Positions 23,827 through 35,855 of a stretch of DNA of 64,000 bases are shown here, piece by piece. Under the pieces are notes generated by a model. That model did not search any database and was not told where the DNA came from. It was given only the letters and a program-made list of their open reading frames with translations. Numbering within the stretch: the first letter of the stretch is position 1; the number at the start of each line of letters is the position of its first letter. A program made the translations under genes and the position numbers. Source of the stretch: Niebla homalea (Eukaryota; Ascomycota; Lecanoromycetes; Lecanorales; Ramalinaceae); assembly GCA_019925105.1 (NCBI GenBank), contig JAHGAU010000034.1:434001-498000 (forward strand), read 5' to 3'.

Positions 23827-24584
23827 ATGTTCAGATTCGTAGGTCTCAATGGATAGTTGAGCAACATCGGACGGTTCCGCTGACAGGCCGATTGTCTGGA
23901 ACAGCATAAAACCCTTGATGTTGTACGTCCCCACAATTTTGCAGACCCAAAGTAGCTGCACTTCATGACGCTCCTTCATCAGCAATCAATCAAGAGCAAC
24001 ACAGTGCTTCTGCTGTTCCATTCCAGACTATTAACAGGCGCTGCCTCCAACAGGTAACGCTCTTCCACCGTCCTTCTGTCGCTTCCTCCGTCCGCGTCAA
24101 TGCTCTCCTAAAACAACTATCTGCAGAAGCTACCGAGACGGGCACAGAAGACCAAGCCGCCGATCATAGCCACCAGAACAAAATACAGAGATCACAATTC
24201 GAGCTGAACGTTACAGAGGATCCTCCAACGGGCGACCAGCTGCGCAATCTGATTGAATATGTCGGGTCAGAAGCGGGCGGCAAGGGACCTTTAGAGGTTG
24301 CGGGAATGCTGGTACAGGGTGCGAAGAACGAGAAGGATGCTATACGGCAGCTGGGTGAGGACAGCTCGAAGTTCAAGTGGCCAGTGGTAAGGACTGCTTG
24401 TCGAAAGGGTCTGTGGGGCTTGATGGCTGACTCTGGGGACAGACGGTAGACTGGAACAATGGCAGGGCTGGTGAGTAACTGTGCAATCATGCTGTGGAGA
24501 TTTGGGTTGCTAATACTGTTTTCAGTGGTCGGAGATGACGAGGGTCAGATTACAAAAATGATTGGGCAACTGCCCAAAGAATGA
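23827..24584 (+). CDS. FMP46: FMP46-like mitochondrial putative redox protein (thioredoxin fold)
   Basis: DUF1687/FMP46 family, predicted thioredoxin fold, mitochondrial by family. Five exons (23827-23838, 23905-23922, 24054-24386, 24443-24470, 24526-24584) give 149 residues. The first two exons are only 12 and 18 nt but yield M-F-R-F-H-K-T-L-D-V-V-T-L-F-H-R-P, the family N-terminus. Later motifs are T-E-D-P-P-T-G-D-Q-L-R, I-E-Y-V-G and T-V-D-W-N-N-G-R-A-V-V-G-D-D-E. The assembled protein contains no cysteine at all, so a thiol-based redox role seems doubtful for this copy. Branch-like GCTGAC sits in intron 1. It follows the thioesterase gene on the same strand after 339 bp, with nothing else recognised in that gap. 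Confidence 0.82.
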
Positions 24585-25290
24585 AGCCAGGCTTGGACAG
24601 TGAAAGACCCTGTATAAGCCATTTACATTTCCTAAGGCGATCGAGCGTCCATCAAGTCTAAGAACGCTCCCCCGTGATCTCTGGCTTTTCCACTCGGCTG
24701 GCACAGGGCGGTGAGTGCGACAGAACGTATTTCTACACCCTGGGCATTGGCGTCTCTCGTTTACCCATCACCTAGTCAGGCTGTAGTGCAAGGTTGCCTC
24801 ATATCCTTGGTGATAATAAAATCGTGAGTAGGTGTATCTTTTTAGCGGAGATGTCCACAACACTTCTGCGCTCCCGCCACGTGAGCGGGCACCAGTCGTG
24901 TCATCACCAAACGATGCCAACACCCCGGGTAAGAAGGGTTGAGTGTACAAGGGTAAACATTTATCACAAATGATTTCCATTGAATCTTTCATGTGATGCA
25001 TATGTAACATCCTGACTCTGCTCCGGCTCTCTTCCCTTCGGTGTGGCAGTAGCCATCCAAATTCACTTAATCAGGAAGGAACACCCACTTTCCACGGTGG
25101 CGATTGCGACCTCAACACTTTCTGAGCGGTTCTTTCCTGCTTTCCCCGCCATAGCAATCAGGTTCTCTATATCTCCATTGATTGCTACTTGCTCTAAGCT
25201 TTCATCATCCTCACATTGCCATTTCCCCATTCTGAAAAGCATTTGTCCTTCTCCTGGCCTGGCTCTGCTCTCGTTGGGCAAAAGGGCATC
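24585..25290. other. Intergenic region, no gene seen
   Basis: 706 bp between two plus-strand genes, holding the promoter of the long RRM-like gene. Frames here are short, and the one that continues into the next gene starts with TTG (25216), so I do not extend that gene upstream. Confidence 0.5.
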
Positions 25291-28200
25291 ATGGGTGGGA
25301 AGCCACCCACGCTACCACTTCTGTCTTCTCAAGACCATAGACCTGCTCCTCATGGCAACAGGCCCGCATTTTTCTCTACATTCTTTGGCAGGAGACCTGC
25401 TCGAAGCAAATACGAGGACATGCCAATTCAGCTGCGATCCAACGAGGGGGAAGCCCGTGAGGCGATGATCGTAGTTCTTCGATCTCAACACTTTGAAGCC
25501 TGCAAAGCTCTTACGCGCGAAGACGTGAAGCCTCTCGATAGCCCCCTCAATTACTTCGACGAATTCGATATCACATTCTACCAGCCACACTTCCTTTACG
25601 AGGTGCTTGCTCTCATCGTCCATGGTAATGAAGACGAGATGTGGGCGCGTGAGAGCAAAGTGACGGCCTTCGCCTGGTCTTGGATTAAGATCAACGAGGA
25701 TGCTTACAACATGTTTGATGCTTGTCATCAACCAAAGGACTTGTTCCTTGAAGAGGAATTCGAGGAATATGGTCCTGCCTTTTTGGAGGCGTCTTTCTGG
25801 AGGATCGCTCAGATCAAGGAGAATGCAGGTCGGTAGCAATGTCCCTTCTGTCCCAACTACGGAACACTGAATCCTTCATGTGTAGAAACGTCCCAGAATC
25901 TCAGTCCCTCGTCGAGAACCGGGCATGCAGGCCAGAGCTCTGACTTTGGTGGATCGCAACACGCGAATCAAGTTCTAAGGCCACACCATGCTCAATCCTC
26001 AATAACCTCACAGCAACATGCACAATGGGGGGAGAGTCGAGGTGCCAATCATGTTCCAGGCTTTCCCATTTCCACTCCTGCCTACCACCCCCAGCATGGC
26101 CAGCAACCTTCGAGGTCCCTAGCTCCTGCGCTGGCCCAACCATCAGCGTCTCGACCTCATCTTGAACAAAAACAGTTTGGTCGCGAGCTCAATCTCCCAC
26201 ACATTGTACCAGGTCAGATGCCGGCCATATATTCCGCTGCCGGCACGCCCCGCCAGCCTCGACTATACACTCCTACCAATCGTGATACGCCAAGGGCAAC
26301 GAACCCAGATGGGGGTTTTGAGCACTTCAAGGCCACCAGGAAGGATTACCATAGCGATCCTGTACCATCAGCATGGAGCCCAAAAGTTGGGATGACAAAG
26401 AAATTCATTACCAAGTATGCCGAAGGCAAAGCTGGTCCATTTGCCTATCAGCGGGTGCCTGTCTCTGCCCGAGAGCGCGGTTTTCCTGCACATTCGAGCC
26501 AAATAGATCGGGGCATCAGAAATCCAAACAAGGCGACCTCGGACGATGCTAGGGCCAATGTCGAAGATGCGATGAAGCCAAATTGGGTGCCATACTTAGC
26601 CCGTGCTCAGACCGAAGAACGACCTCCTCGAGAATTCGTTCAGCTTGTTGATCGACGACCTAGCCGAACAAGCTCCTTTGGTCCTGGCGGCTTTCACGTG
26701 GACCATCTCAATCGCGATCGAGCCAATATCCGTGACGCAGAGCAACACCGGCGCAATGCATTTTCAGGGGTGATCGGTGGAGGTATAGATTTTCATACTC
26801 CACTCAAAGCCCGATTTGTATCAAATCCTTTCGAGGCGAACGAAGTAGGGCAGCCGGTTGGAAATCTTCGCCCTCCCCTGGGCCCCACTGAGCATATACC
26901 TCCCAGACGACCGGTTTACCCAACGGTTCGCATTCCACCCTCAATAGGACAACACGAACCACGTTTTGCATATCCTCAGCCGTCATTCCACCCTTCTTGG
27001 GCCGGGACTGATCGAAAGCCTTTAGCTCAAATGCCCAATTCCGGCCCAAGCAACTTTGGTGGTGCTCGAGGTTCGACACATTGCCAAATATGGCTGGGAA
27101 GCTTGCCTGAATGGGCTTCGCCAAATGAGCTCACGCAATTTTTTGAGAGACATCCAGGCTTCCTGCACGTATGTGCTGTGAGGGAAAAGGGGGATTTTCG
27201 GCACGCTAGAGCGACGTGAGTGCCCTGATCCCTAATGGTGTGCAGTGGGAAACCTTTGCAAGCTTGCAGGTGGTCCCTAAGACTTGAGAAGAAAACAACT
27301 AACATTTCTCACCGCCTCTAGATTTCGGGACAGGGTGCAAAGAGAGTCTGCGTTGAACATGAGAGAAGAGTTCAAAGAGCGTTTTGGAGGAAATGCCAAA
27401 ATCGAGCGTGCTCAAAACCCTCAAGACTATGCCCAACGTCCACATCAAATCGAGCAACCTTATTCACCCAGCAAAAGCCATGAAAATAGTGGTCGAGTGC
27501 AACGTGGTAAACCTCCGGGAGTGCCACCAGCAAAGCAGTCTCCTACGAAAGAGCAAGTTGGCTCAAACAAATTGGCAGATGGAGCAGACGACCGGAGGAA
27601 AGAGCGCACCTCGAAAGACCACCAGGAGAAATCCGAGCCTTGTAGTAAAAAGGAGCTGGTAGAGATACCGCTTCGTGAAGGAAAGGATGATTTTGCTTCT
27701 GCCGAGAGCAAGCAGCCGGCTCCGAGGAAGTCCAATGAACAGCACAGAAAGAGAAGGTCGGCAGGTGGTAAGCCCGCCACAAAGGCCAGCTCTTCGGCCA
27801 AGGCAGACTCTCCCAGTGTTACTAGCCATGCTGCCATTCCGACTTCCGAAGACTTTCCGCCACTCTCGAGTCCCAAAAAAGCACCAGACTTGACCATGCC
27901 AGATCGCGACGGAAATTCGAAGGAGGTCGATAAGAGGCTGCATGATGTACTATCGCAAGCCTCTCCGGGTGAAAAAACCCATGACACAAAAAAGCAAGGA
28001 GGTGACCTCAATCATTCGACCAATGCTCAGAGTCCTGTGAAAAGCAATGCGAAAATTCCACAAAAACAAAGATCAAACTCTGAATCGTTTGCGCAAGTCA
28101 CGAGAGGAGCGGTAAAGAGCTCCGATGATAAAAAGGGCGAGATTGAGGCGCCAGCCTTGGAAGCACCTGGGTCTAAACTGTCTGAAGTCAATGTGCTTGG

Positions 28201-31200
28201 AAACCGCTCGCTTGAAGTCAAGGTACCCGAGTCCAAGTCATCTGAAGCCTTTTCCCCTGGAGTCCACCTGTCAGAAGTCAAGCCCGACTCTTCGTGCAAC
28301 CAAACCAAGGGTTCGAAAATCGCTGAACTCTCCAAAGATCAGAAGGGCCTCCAGATATCCACAAAGAAACAAAGTCCAGTCCCTTCTAGTCATAGAGAAA
28401 GCTCCTCGTCGCCCGCTAAGAATGGTTTGAAGCCCGAACAGCAGCTACCTGACACTGCTCTAACGCAGAAAACGAAGGTGGAGGCCATAGGAGCAAGCGC
28501 CGCGAGACCTTTGCAAGCAACGGAGGGGGAGAACGATAGCTCCATGGAACGTACTGCTACTCCTTCCGAAAAACATCGTCCGAAGAGCATCACTGCATTC
28601 CCAAAGCGGTCTTCACGCGATGATCTATTCGAAGGTCAAAAGGTAGAACCCAGCCCTAATTCTCCAGAGGAAAAGCTTGGACATAAAGTTGGTTATTCAG
28701 GAGCGCGCTCAGGACATTCGTCCGCAGACAAGAGTATTGACAAGCCAATAACATCTCAGCCTACATCAGAAGGGTCCACAAGCACGCCCACGAAAGATCC
28801 TTCCACCAGACACAATGATCATGATGGCGCGGTGGAAAGCGACTTGACGCCTCACAACCATGATCTCTCACACAAGACTCAGGAGCTAATTCCTACAGAG
28901 ACGGGCCTGGAGAAGCCTCAAGTCAAGAATAACGACGTTATCCTGCCCGTCGAGCCAATTTCGACGCACAAGAAGAAGCGATCGAAGCCTTCTACGCCGA
29001 CGAAGAGGAATTTCTCCGAATCTAGCAAAAATGCGAAGAGCCAAGATAAGTCGGTAAAGCAGGCATCACCGCCAAAGACTCCACAGTCTGAAAAAGTGGA
29101 CTATCCCAAAGCAACGGTAGGACATCTGGCCCTTTAGACTCCATTCTTCACACTGATGGCTCGAACTGATCCTTGTTTGTTTACAGAGCAATCTCGTCAC
29201 AGAACTGATAATACCAAAGCCCTCCAGTCCGCCTTCAGTAAGACGCACGGAGCAAGAGTCCTCTTCCAAATCGAGTGAAAAGCCGAGAATGATGGCCAAC
29301 CCCCCACTGGTTGACTCATGCGGAGGAGAATATAGGAATATTGCCGGCCTTCCAACACCATCAATGAGTCAGCGGCTGGCAGAGCTTGGTGAAAGCGTTT
29401 GGCAAGACATAAGGAAGAATCATCCTGCTGGTGAGGACCAGAGTAGCAAGGAAAAGATGGCAAGAGAGCAGCCCCTCAGACCAGGCTTCAAGACGTCGGA
29501 CTCTGACGTGGATGCTCCCTCCCAGCCCGAATACCTGCCGGATTCGAAATTATGGCCTTTGCAGGAACGCTTCTTCAGAATGCAGACCATCCTAAAGTGC
29601 GTCACGTACCAATTTCGCGGGCAGCCTCAAGTGACCTCCAGAGCGGCTGAGATTGTATCTTTGAAACATCCTTCGCCAGATCAAGGCATTCTGAAGTTAT
29701 ATGAATGGATGACAACCTGGGTCTCACAGGCCGAATCGTTGATTGCAGATCTCCCCGAAACGAAGATCTACGATCAAATGCTAGGGCAAGAAATCAGGGG
29801 CAACTTTCAGGAAATCAAGAGGAAGCTGCACAACTTGGTTTTCGAATATATCGCCACGCAAGAAAGTCGAGCAGATTTTGGCAACTTCGCTTCCCGGCTC
29901 CACAAGGTAGGCGGGGAAGCCTCTGAGATCCTGATGAACCCTATACCGATTGAACACGGCAATACCTTGGCATCGATCGATGAAATGAAGATACAACTGT
30001 CATGGAATTGTAGAGCTCGAGGATTGCTCGACCTATGGATGAGTGCCCGGCACAATTATAAGGTCATCATACGCACGAAACTTTCCAGTGTCCTCGGAAG
30101 TGAGGGGTTTGAGGGTGGTCAAAAAGCGTTCACGCCATCCGTGGAGGAGTTCCTTCGGCGCCCAAGCCTTGGCACTGAAGTTCTTCTCAGTGATGGGCAT
30201 CGCCTTGGGGTTGATAAGCTGGCAGAAGGGATCACTGATGTCATCAATGATCTGAGGGGTCACGGGGCTCATCAAGAGGCAGTGATGAATGGGGTTACAG
30301 GGGTGAATGAAAATGTCACAAAAGAGGACACGCAGGAAGATGCGACGGGCGTCGACCTGAAGGCCAAGAGCAAAAAGAGCAGCAAGAAGAAGAAGAAGAA
30401 ATCCAAGGGAAAGAACCCAGCAACACCAGGTGATAGCCCTGACCTTGCAGCAGACAACGTTCGGAATCGAAAAGATACTGAGAGCGAGCTGCCGAAACCG
30501 GAGTATCTCTCCCAAGAACAACAGAAGGACGGCCTCGAAGAACACGAGTGGGTCTTCGAGAAAACCAAGACAGAATTTGCCAAGCACGCCTTTGAAGTGC
30601 CTGGGAATACGCCTTCGGTCTTTGACTTCATCCCAAAAGACAGTCCTTGGGGTTTGGTTGATCTAGAAGCTGCAAAGGCTCAGATCAAGTCGCGCGTGCT
30701 CGACCAGAGCGAACAGCTCCTTGACGAAACCCAAGAGATCTATCGCACAGAATCTAACTCGCCCCCAAGATATGCTTGGAGGAAGAGCCGGGAGATCAGG
30801 GATGGGGTATCGACCGAAAAGATGTCAGATGGTATCATCCTTCAAGCGATGCAGACCCAATTTCAGGACGAGCTTAGGGATATCCTAAATAAGCGTCTGG
30901 CTGAGCATGTTGATAAGGAACAAGCAGCGTCTGCACTTGCTAATTTGAAGCTTATACCCACTTCCAGCCAAGCTAGCAACGCGACCATTCCAGACGTGGA
31001 AACAACTACCGGGCAGAACGACACCGCGACCCAGGAGAACGGGAAGATTATCATCGAAGAGACCGTCTTGGTTGTTAAGGAGGACGTCACCAAGATCGAA
31101 GAGAACGACACGGCTGCTAGGGAGAACGACACGGCCACTGAGGAGGACATCTCGGCTACCAAAGAGGATGCGGCGACTACCAAAGAGCAAAACACAGCTC

Positions 31201-31469
31201 CTGAAAAGGTTGATGCGACCCCGAAGCAGGACACCACGAACAGCACGGAGACTAATATCATCATGGAAGAGACCAACGCCAAGCTCCGTGGCGGAGATGC
31301 GCAAGCACTCACAACGGCTACAAGAAAGAAGCCAGCCAATGGGAAAGGCCGTGATAGCTGGAGCGTTCCGACCGGCGAGCCTGTATGGGGAGGGAGCGGA
31401 AGCGGTACTGGCAACAACGGTAGCAAGCGGAAGGCGTCTGGGGGCCAGAAGCGCAAGCTGGGAAAGTAG
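25291..31469 (+). CDS. Very long, mostly disordered protein with an RRM-like segment
   Basis: Exons 25291-25828, 25886-27215, 27322-29116 and 29187-31469 join in frame to 1,981 residues. The start is ATG 25291 (M-G-G-K-P-P). An ordered acidic/aromatic region lies at about 40-175. An RRM-like strand at about 580-630 reads C-Q-I-W-L-G-S-L-P-E-W-A-S, then H-V-C-A-V-R-E-K-G-D-F-R-H-A-R-A-T-F across intron 2, so RNA binding is plausible but degenerate. Exon 3 is almost wholly Ser/Lys/Glu/Pro-rich and holds imperfect repeats of L-S-E-V/S-L-E-V-K. Exon 4 has a more ordered, perhaps helical, region (about 29520-30260), a polylysine stretch near 30370, a Thr/Glu/Asp repeat (E-N-D-T-A type) near 31010-31220 and a basic tail. 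I do not recognise a named orthologue. Possible roles are RNA metabolism or scaffolding. Confidence 0.75.
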
Positions 31470-32514
31470 CATTTTCCGGGTCAGAGCCAAATTGGGTATT
31501 GGATTGGAAAAGCTTGACTGCGGAGGGGTCGCCATGGGCAAAGGCGGATGTATGGGCCATGCAGTCTACCAGCAATGAGGGAGGAGCACCGACCAGATCG
31601 GAGCAGGTCTGGGGACTGTAGGGTGAGCTTAGGATAGCAGGAAAAAGGGCTCGGAAGGGGGAGAGCTTCTATGAGCGTTGCGCAAAGGGGGGAAGAACAT
31701 CGGAAATGAAGGACACTGGCAGGTTAGTACCAGACAGTAACGCTAGTACCATACTCCTGGCATGTCTGTGGGTATCCAAACAGAGATGCTAAAATACATA
31801 CCCAAATTGAATTCAACACTCGTTAGCTCCCCGAGGCACCCCATCTGTCCGCCACTTGGAGCGATTATCAAGCGGAGAACTCGCCTAATCTGAATGAACT
31901 TGGAGACGCATCGTAGATAATGTCAAAGGCGCAGGAAACCCACAGAAACGGTCTCGCTGTCGTTTGTAAACCATATCAATTTATTGGTTTCTTATATACA
32001 CCCGGACAAATGACAACTACCGTTCCCAGATTGGGAAGGGAATGTCGTCATAAGGAGCACCATTGGGGGAGTATGTGCCAGTATCGAAGCCAGGGTGGGT
32101 GAGATCCCGGCCTGAGGAAGCAAAGCGGCCGTTATCGTTGTTATCGTCATTGTTGTTGTAAAGGGGGAACTAACAACCCCCTCAATAAATGAAAGGGACG
32201 GACTTGTCGTCGTCATCGTCGTCCAAAAACAAGGTCGGGATTATTATCCTCACTGTCCATTCACGCGGAATGGGCGCATCCACCCTTCCAGGTGATTGAT
32301 TGGATTGGATTGATTGATCCGGGTCCGTGCCACCTTTTCAACAGCAGGAGTCGGTTCTGTTTCCCAGATTGGGGGGAGGCCGTTTTGTACGATTAGGACA
32401 GCGTCCAGCGTCCAGCGATCATCATCAACGAATATCTTCGGCAGCGTGGGGTAGGCCGGACGGGCGCTGCTGCTGCTTCGCGCTCCGCGCGACGTGTGTG
32501 TGTCTCTCTCGGGA
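31470..32514. other. Intergenic region
   Basis: About 1 kb of 3' flank with no supported gene. A short degenerate GATTG tandem lies near 32297-32321. Confidence 0.5.
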
Positions 32515-32975
32515 ATGGCCGACTACCTTGAGGAGCTCGTTCGTCGAGGTTCTAACACTCTAGATTCTATCCAAAGTAGGTTGCTGTCGTCGAAGCATCC
32601 CGTAGATCGTATGACTGATTCGTCTAAGGCCAGTGAGCGCAGTCATTGCAAAGTGGGAAGTTCTTGGCTCTGCTCTCGGTTCGAAAAATGTATAGAACTT
32701 ACAACTGTTCTATTGCCACAATCTCTTGCAGCATGCTGTCGGCAGATTTAAGTCCCTCCTTGCACTCGAGGAGATCTTACTAATCCTTCATCCCCCTTCT
32801 CACTTTACTCCTCCACGTATGCGGCTCAGGACGCAGACGGAATGACATCTCCATGTTAAGGAGGAGCTCATCTGCAGCCGACATGACTTTTTGCACGAAG
32901 CCTCTTCCAAAACCAAGCGACTGCTCTCGGCGGCGCGATCAAAGCCATCTTGTCCCTCGACTGATTAATGAGGCT
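32515..32975 (+). pseudogene. Possible remnant of a small coiled-coil protein gene
   Basis: Starting at ATG 32515 the sequence reads M-A-D-Y-L-E-E-L-V-R-R-G-S-N-T-L-D-S-I-Q, which looks like a genuine N-terminus. Near 32731 another frame reads A-V-G-R-F-K-S-L-L-A-L-E-E-I, and near 32860 comes K-E-E-L-I-C-S-R-H-D-F-L-H-E-A-S-S-K-T-K-R after a stop codon. No intron choice I tried joins these pieces in frame. I read it as a decayed gene beside the amine oxidase pseudogene, but chance remains possible because the opposite strand also has charged open stretches. Confidence 0.25.
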
Positions 32976-33355
32976 GTTGATGGTGTGACACTTTTTCCTT
33001 GGACTTCAACGCTCTTACTTCCCCTTTCAAGAGTAGTGCCTGCTGGCGAGCCATTTCCATATCCACGTCCGCAAGTTTGTAGTCGTCCTTGAATCCATAT
33101 ATGGCGCTGTTCAGCCTCATAAGGGTATCAAAGATGCCACCACGCCCACCGTTATTGAGGAAGGGCCCGTGACCACGGAATCAACAAGGTAACAGATCGG
33201 AATGGGTGATAGGCACCGATAAGCAACAAGGACTCGATTGAAGTGCAGCTTTGGAACAGTTAGAGATGAGAGACGCTGCGGAGATCGAGGTCCAGAACGC
33301 GCCAGCACTACAGTCGACTGGCAACTTCTGTCATTCGAACCGGCAGGCAACTCTT

Positions 33356-34440
33356 TTCGCAACCTCCTCTCGGCTCCAGTAAGCGCCGGTAACAGTGCCG
33401 AGTCCGCCGGGAAGAGATGTGTGTTCACCTGCAAACCAGATGCCACGCTCCTTGCCCATCTCCCCTCCCTTAGTGCTCCAAAGTGCTGAAGACGGTCCCC
33501 GGAGCCAGTCGGCAGGTTGGTGAACGATTCAAAGCCCCCAGATTGCGGCTGATATCCTTGGCGCTAGTGGTGGCGAGAAGACATTTCCACTGCGCTTCAG
33601 CCAGCCCAGCGGTGCTGTAACAACGACATCGTCGAAGACACCCCGGAAGTCATTAGCTGCCTCGACATGAACAACACGGACGCCGCTGTAAGCTATCCTG
33701 TTAACCTCGCAGCCCACGCGTAGAGCAACATTGTTCGGCAGCAGGAGCGACAAGCTGTTCACAATGTCTTGGAATGTGGACGCCACGAACAAATTGTCTG
33801 GGCCGAAATTCAGGCCAATTATGATTTTACAAAGAGAAAGGATGTATGAATCGACTAAATACCTCCTTCCAAACCGGCGTCCAGCCACAAGTTCTTCAAA
33901 CTTTGAGTCTCGCACTCGCCACCCATGAAAGCTCCCCACATCTCGACAATTTGCACCATCAAGTTCTCATAAGCCTCCAGCCGTTTAGCTTGCAAGCGTC
34001 TTACTCCCAACTTCTTGGCAGAAGAAATCCATCATCTTTGTAGAGTCCGGCAGTAATGCCGTCTCTTTGCGACTCTTGTCCACTGCCATTCCCAGAATCT
34101 CCCACACCTCCTCATAGTAACGTCATGCAGTATCGCTGCTAAGCCATTCCCCTTTTGGATCACAGATTGAGTAAACAGGGCCACCGGCTACGATGGTTGA
34201 TTTCGCCTTCTCGGCGAGATGTACTATCGGATTGTGCTGTGTCCCGTGGATCTAGCTCGCGCCAAGGTCGAGCAGCGAGCCAGACCGGGAGCTTTGGTGG
34301 ATGCGGCCACCAATATGGTCTCGAGCCTTAAGGACAGTGACCTGGAAGCCTGCTGTAGCAAGCAGCCTGGCCGCTCGAAGCCCACTAGCGCCAGCTCCGA
34401 CGATGGAGACCTTCCTCGGCCCTCGTAAGATCGGAATGCA
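33356..34440 (-). pseudogene. Flavin-containing amine oxidase pseudogene
   Basis: Read downward from about 34430, the frame gives the FAD-binding Rossmann motif V-S-I-V-G-A-G-A-S-G-L, then D-H-I-G-G-R-I and L-G-A-S-[stop]-I-H-G. The family has Trp at that stop, so TGG became TAG at 34252-34254. A second stop (TGA, 34123-34125) sits where the flanking R-Y-Y-E-E-V-W suggests another lost Trp. A frameshift near 33990-34010 moves the match to another frame (L-E-A-Y-E-N-L-M-V-Q-I-V-E-M-W-G). After an intron-like gap come D-N-L-F-V-A-S-T and V-V-V-T-A-P-L-G-W-L-K. A segment is then missing, and the C-terminal FAD motif G-I-W-F-A-G-E-H-T follows at about 33430, ending with a stop. The gene is clearly an amine/polyamine oxidase relative and cannot encode a full enzyme. 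Confidence 0.85.
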
Positions 34441-35855
34441 CAGTGGCTGTCTTTATTGGCGGTATGGTTCAGTAAACGGGTGATGAACAATTATGAAGGT
34501 GTTGAAATCGAAGGGTTTCATGTAACCAATAGACACACCAAAGAAAAACAAGGATTGTTCTGAATGCTCGTGCTGAAATGCTGGTGGTCTTCCCAATGAT
34601 AAGTGACAGTGGTGAATGGAACATGTAGTTCGAAATCTTGGCTGTGGGAAACGACGTTTATATTCAACCAAGGGGATTCTCGGACCGCAAAATCCCACAT
34701 AATCAGTTTCAGAACAGCGTTGTTGCCTTCCATGCAATGACTCGAGTTCCTGTCCACGAGAATGCTTGCAAGTAGCAGGATACAGAATTGCGAATAGCAG
34801 TTATGTATCATATGCACTGCGTAGCAACAAAAAACCACCAGAACTGCGGATGATTTGTGAGAGAAAAGAGCTAGCAAGTAATCTTTTTGTGTACTTATGA
34901 GACACTACTTTTCATCTGATTCAGCATACATCAACTTCAACCTCTACCTGTTACAACATTGAGGGGCAAAGGAAGCAAAGGAATCAACGGTAGAGAGTAA
35001 ACAACCCATCAAATCAAAGCATCCTGGCGCAAATGAGAAAGGGTCGAACGAGGTATGGCAATAAGGGCAAAGGCAGACTGAGACTATATAGCAACGTCGA
35101 AGTACTCGTAGCATCATATATGTCAACAGGTATCACAACAGACATCCTGATGAGTGATTATATCCAAGTCAAGTCCATCCCTGGAGTAGTGATGGCTTCG
35201 AAGCTAAAGCGACCCAATCAGCCCCAAAAGATCGTCAAGGTACTAGTACTCTCTAGGTATCTAGGGCTCTAGCTGATGATCTTTGAGAGCTTTCCCCGCT
35301 TCTACCTTCTTGCTCTAATTCTTACCAACATTTCTTTTCATTCAATACCTTTACATTCAATCCCATCTTTTCAAACATCCCCAAGAGCGCACACGCATGT
35401 CTAGTTGTAACAAAATCAACCTTTGCCAGGTCAGTGCTCGCCTGGCTTTCCACGTGTGGATCTTTAGCGCCACGCTAGCCCGCCGTGAATCGCAGCTTCC
35501 ACCAGCCAAATGGAAATTTCAAAATCATTGCATTTTCGTCTTTTTCTGACCGCCAAATCGCTTTCTTCGTCTCAATACGCGATGTTGCTGTTGCGGACAT
35601 CTGCAAAGCATTCTTACCATTCTATCTCTTCTCAATGACGGGTACGACCCGGCAATGGTCCATGAAACACATTCAATCGTGGCACCTGCTGTGAAACACC
35701 AGCTCCATCATCCATAAGCCATATTTCCGAGTCTCAAACCTCAAGACGAATCTACCAGGAGCTCTCCTGATGCGAGTCTTGCTTCAATCTTCCTGTCATC
35801 CCATTCATCCTTCCCTCCATTCCATCCTTGAAGCCAAGAGCTCTTCATTACCAAG
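34441..35855. other. Intergenic region, no gene seen
   Basis: 1.4 kb between the amine oxidase pseudogene and the TRP-like gene, holding the latter's promoter. Open frames are short and without motifs. Confidence 0.5.

Noticed and set aside
25216..25290. Upstream extension of the long RRM-like gene
   Set aside because: The frame opens with TTG, not ATG; the first ATG is at 25291.
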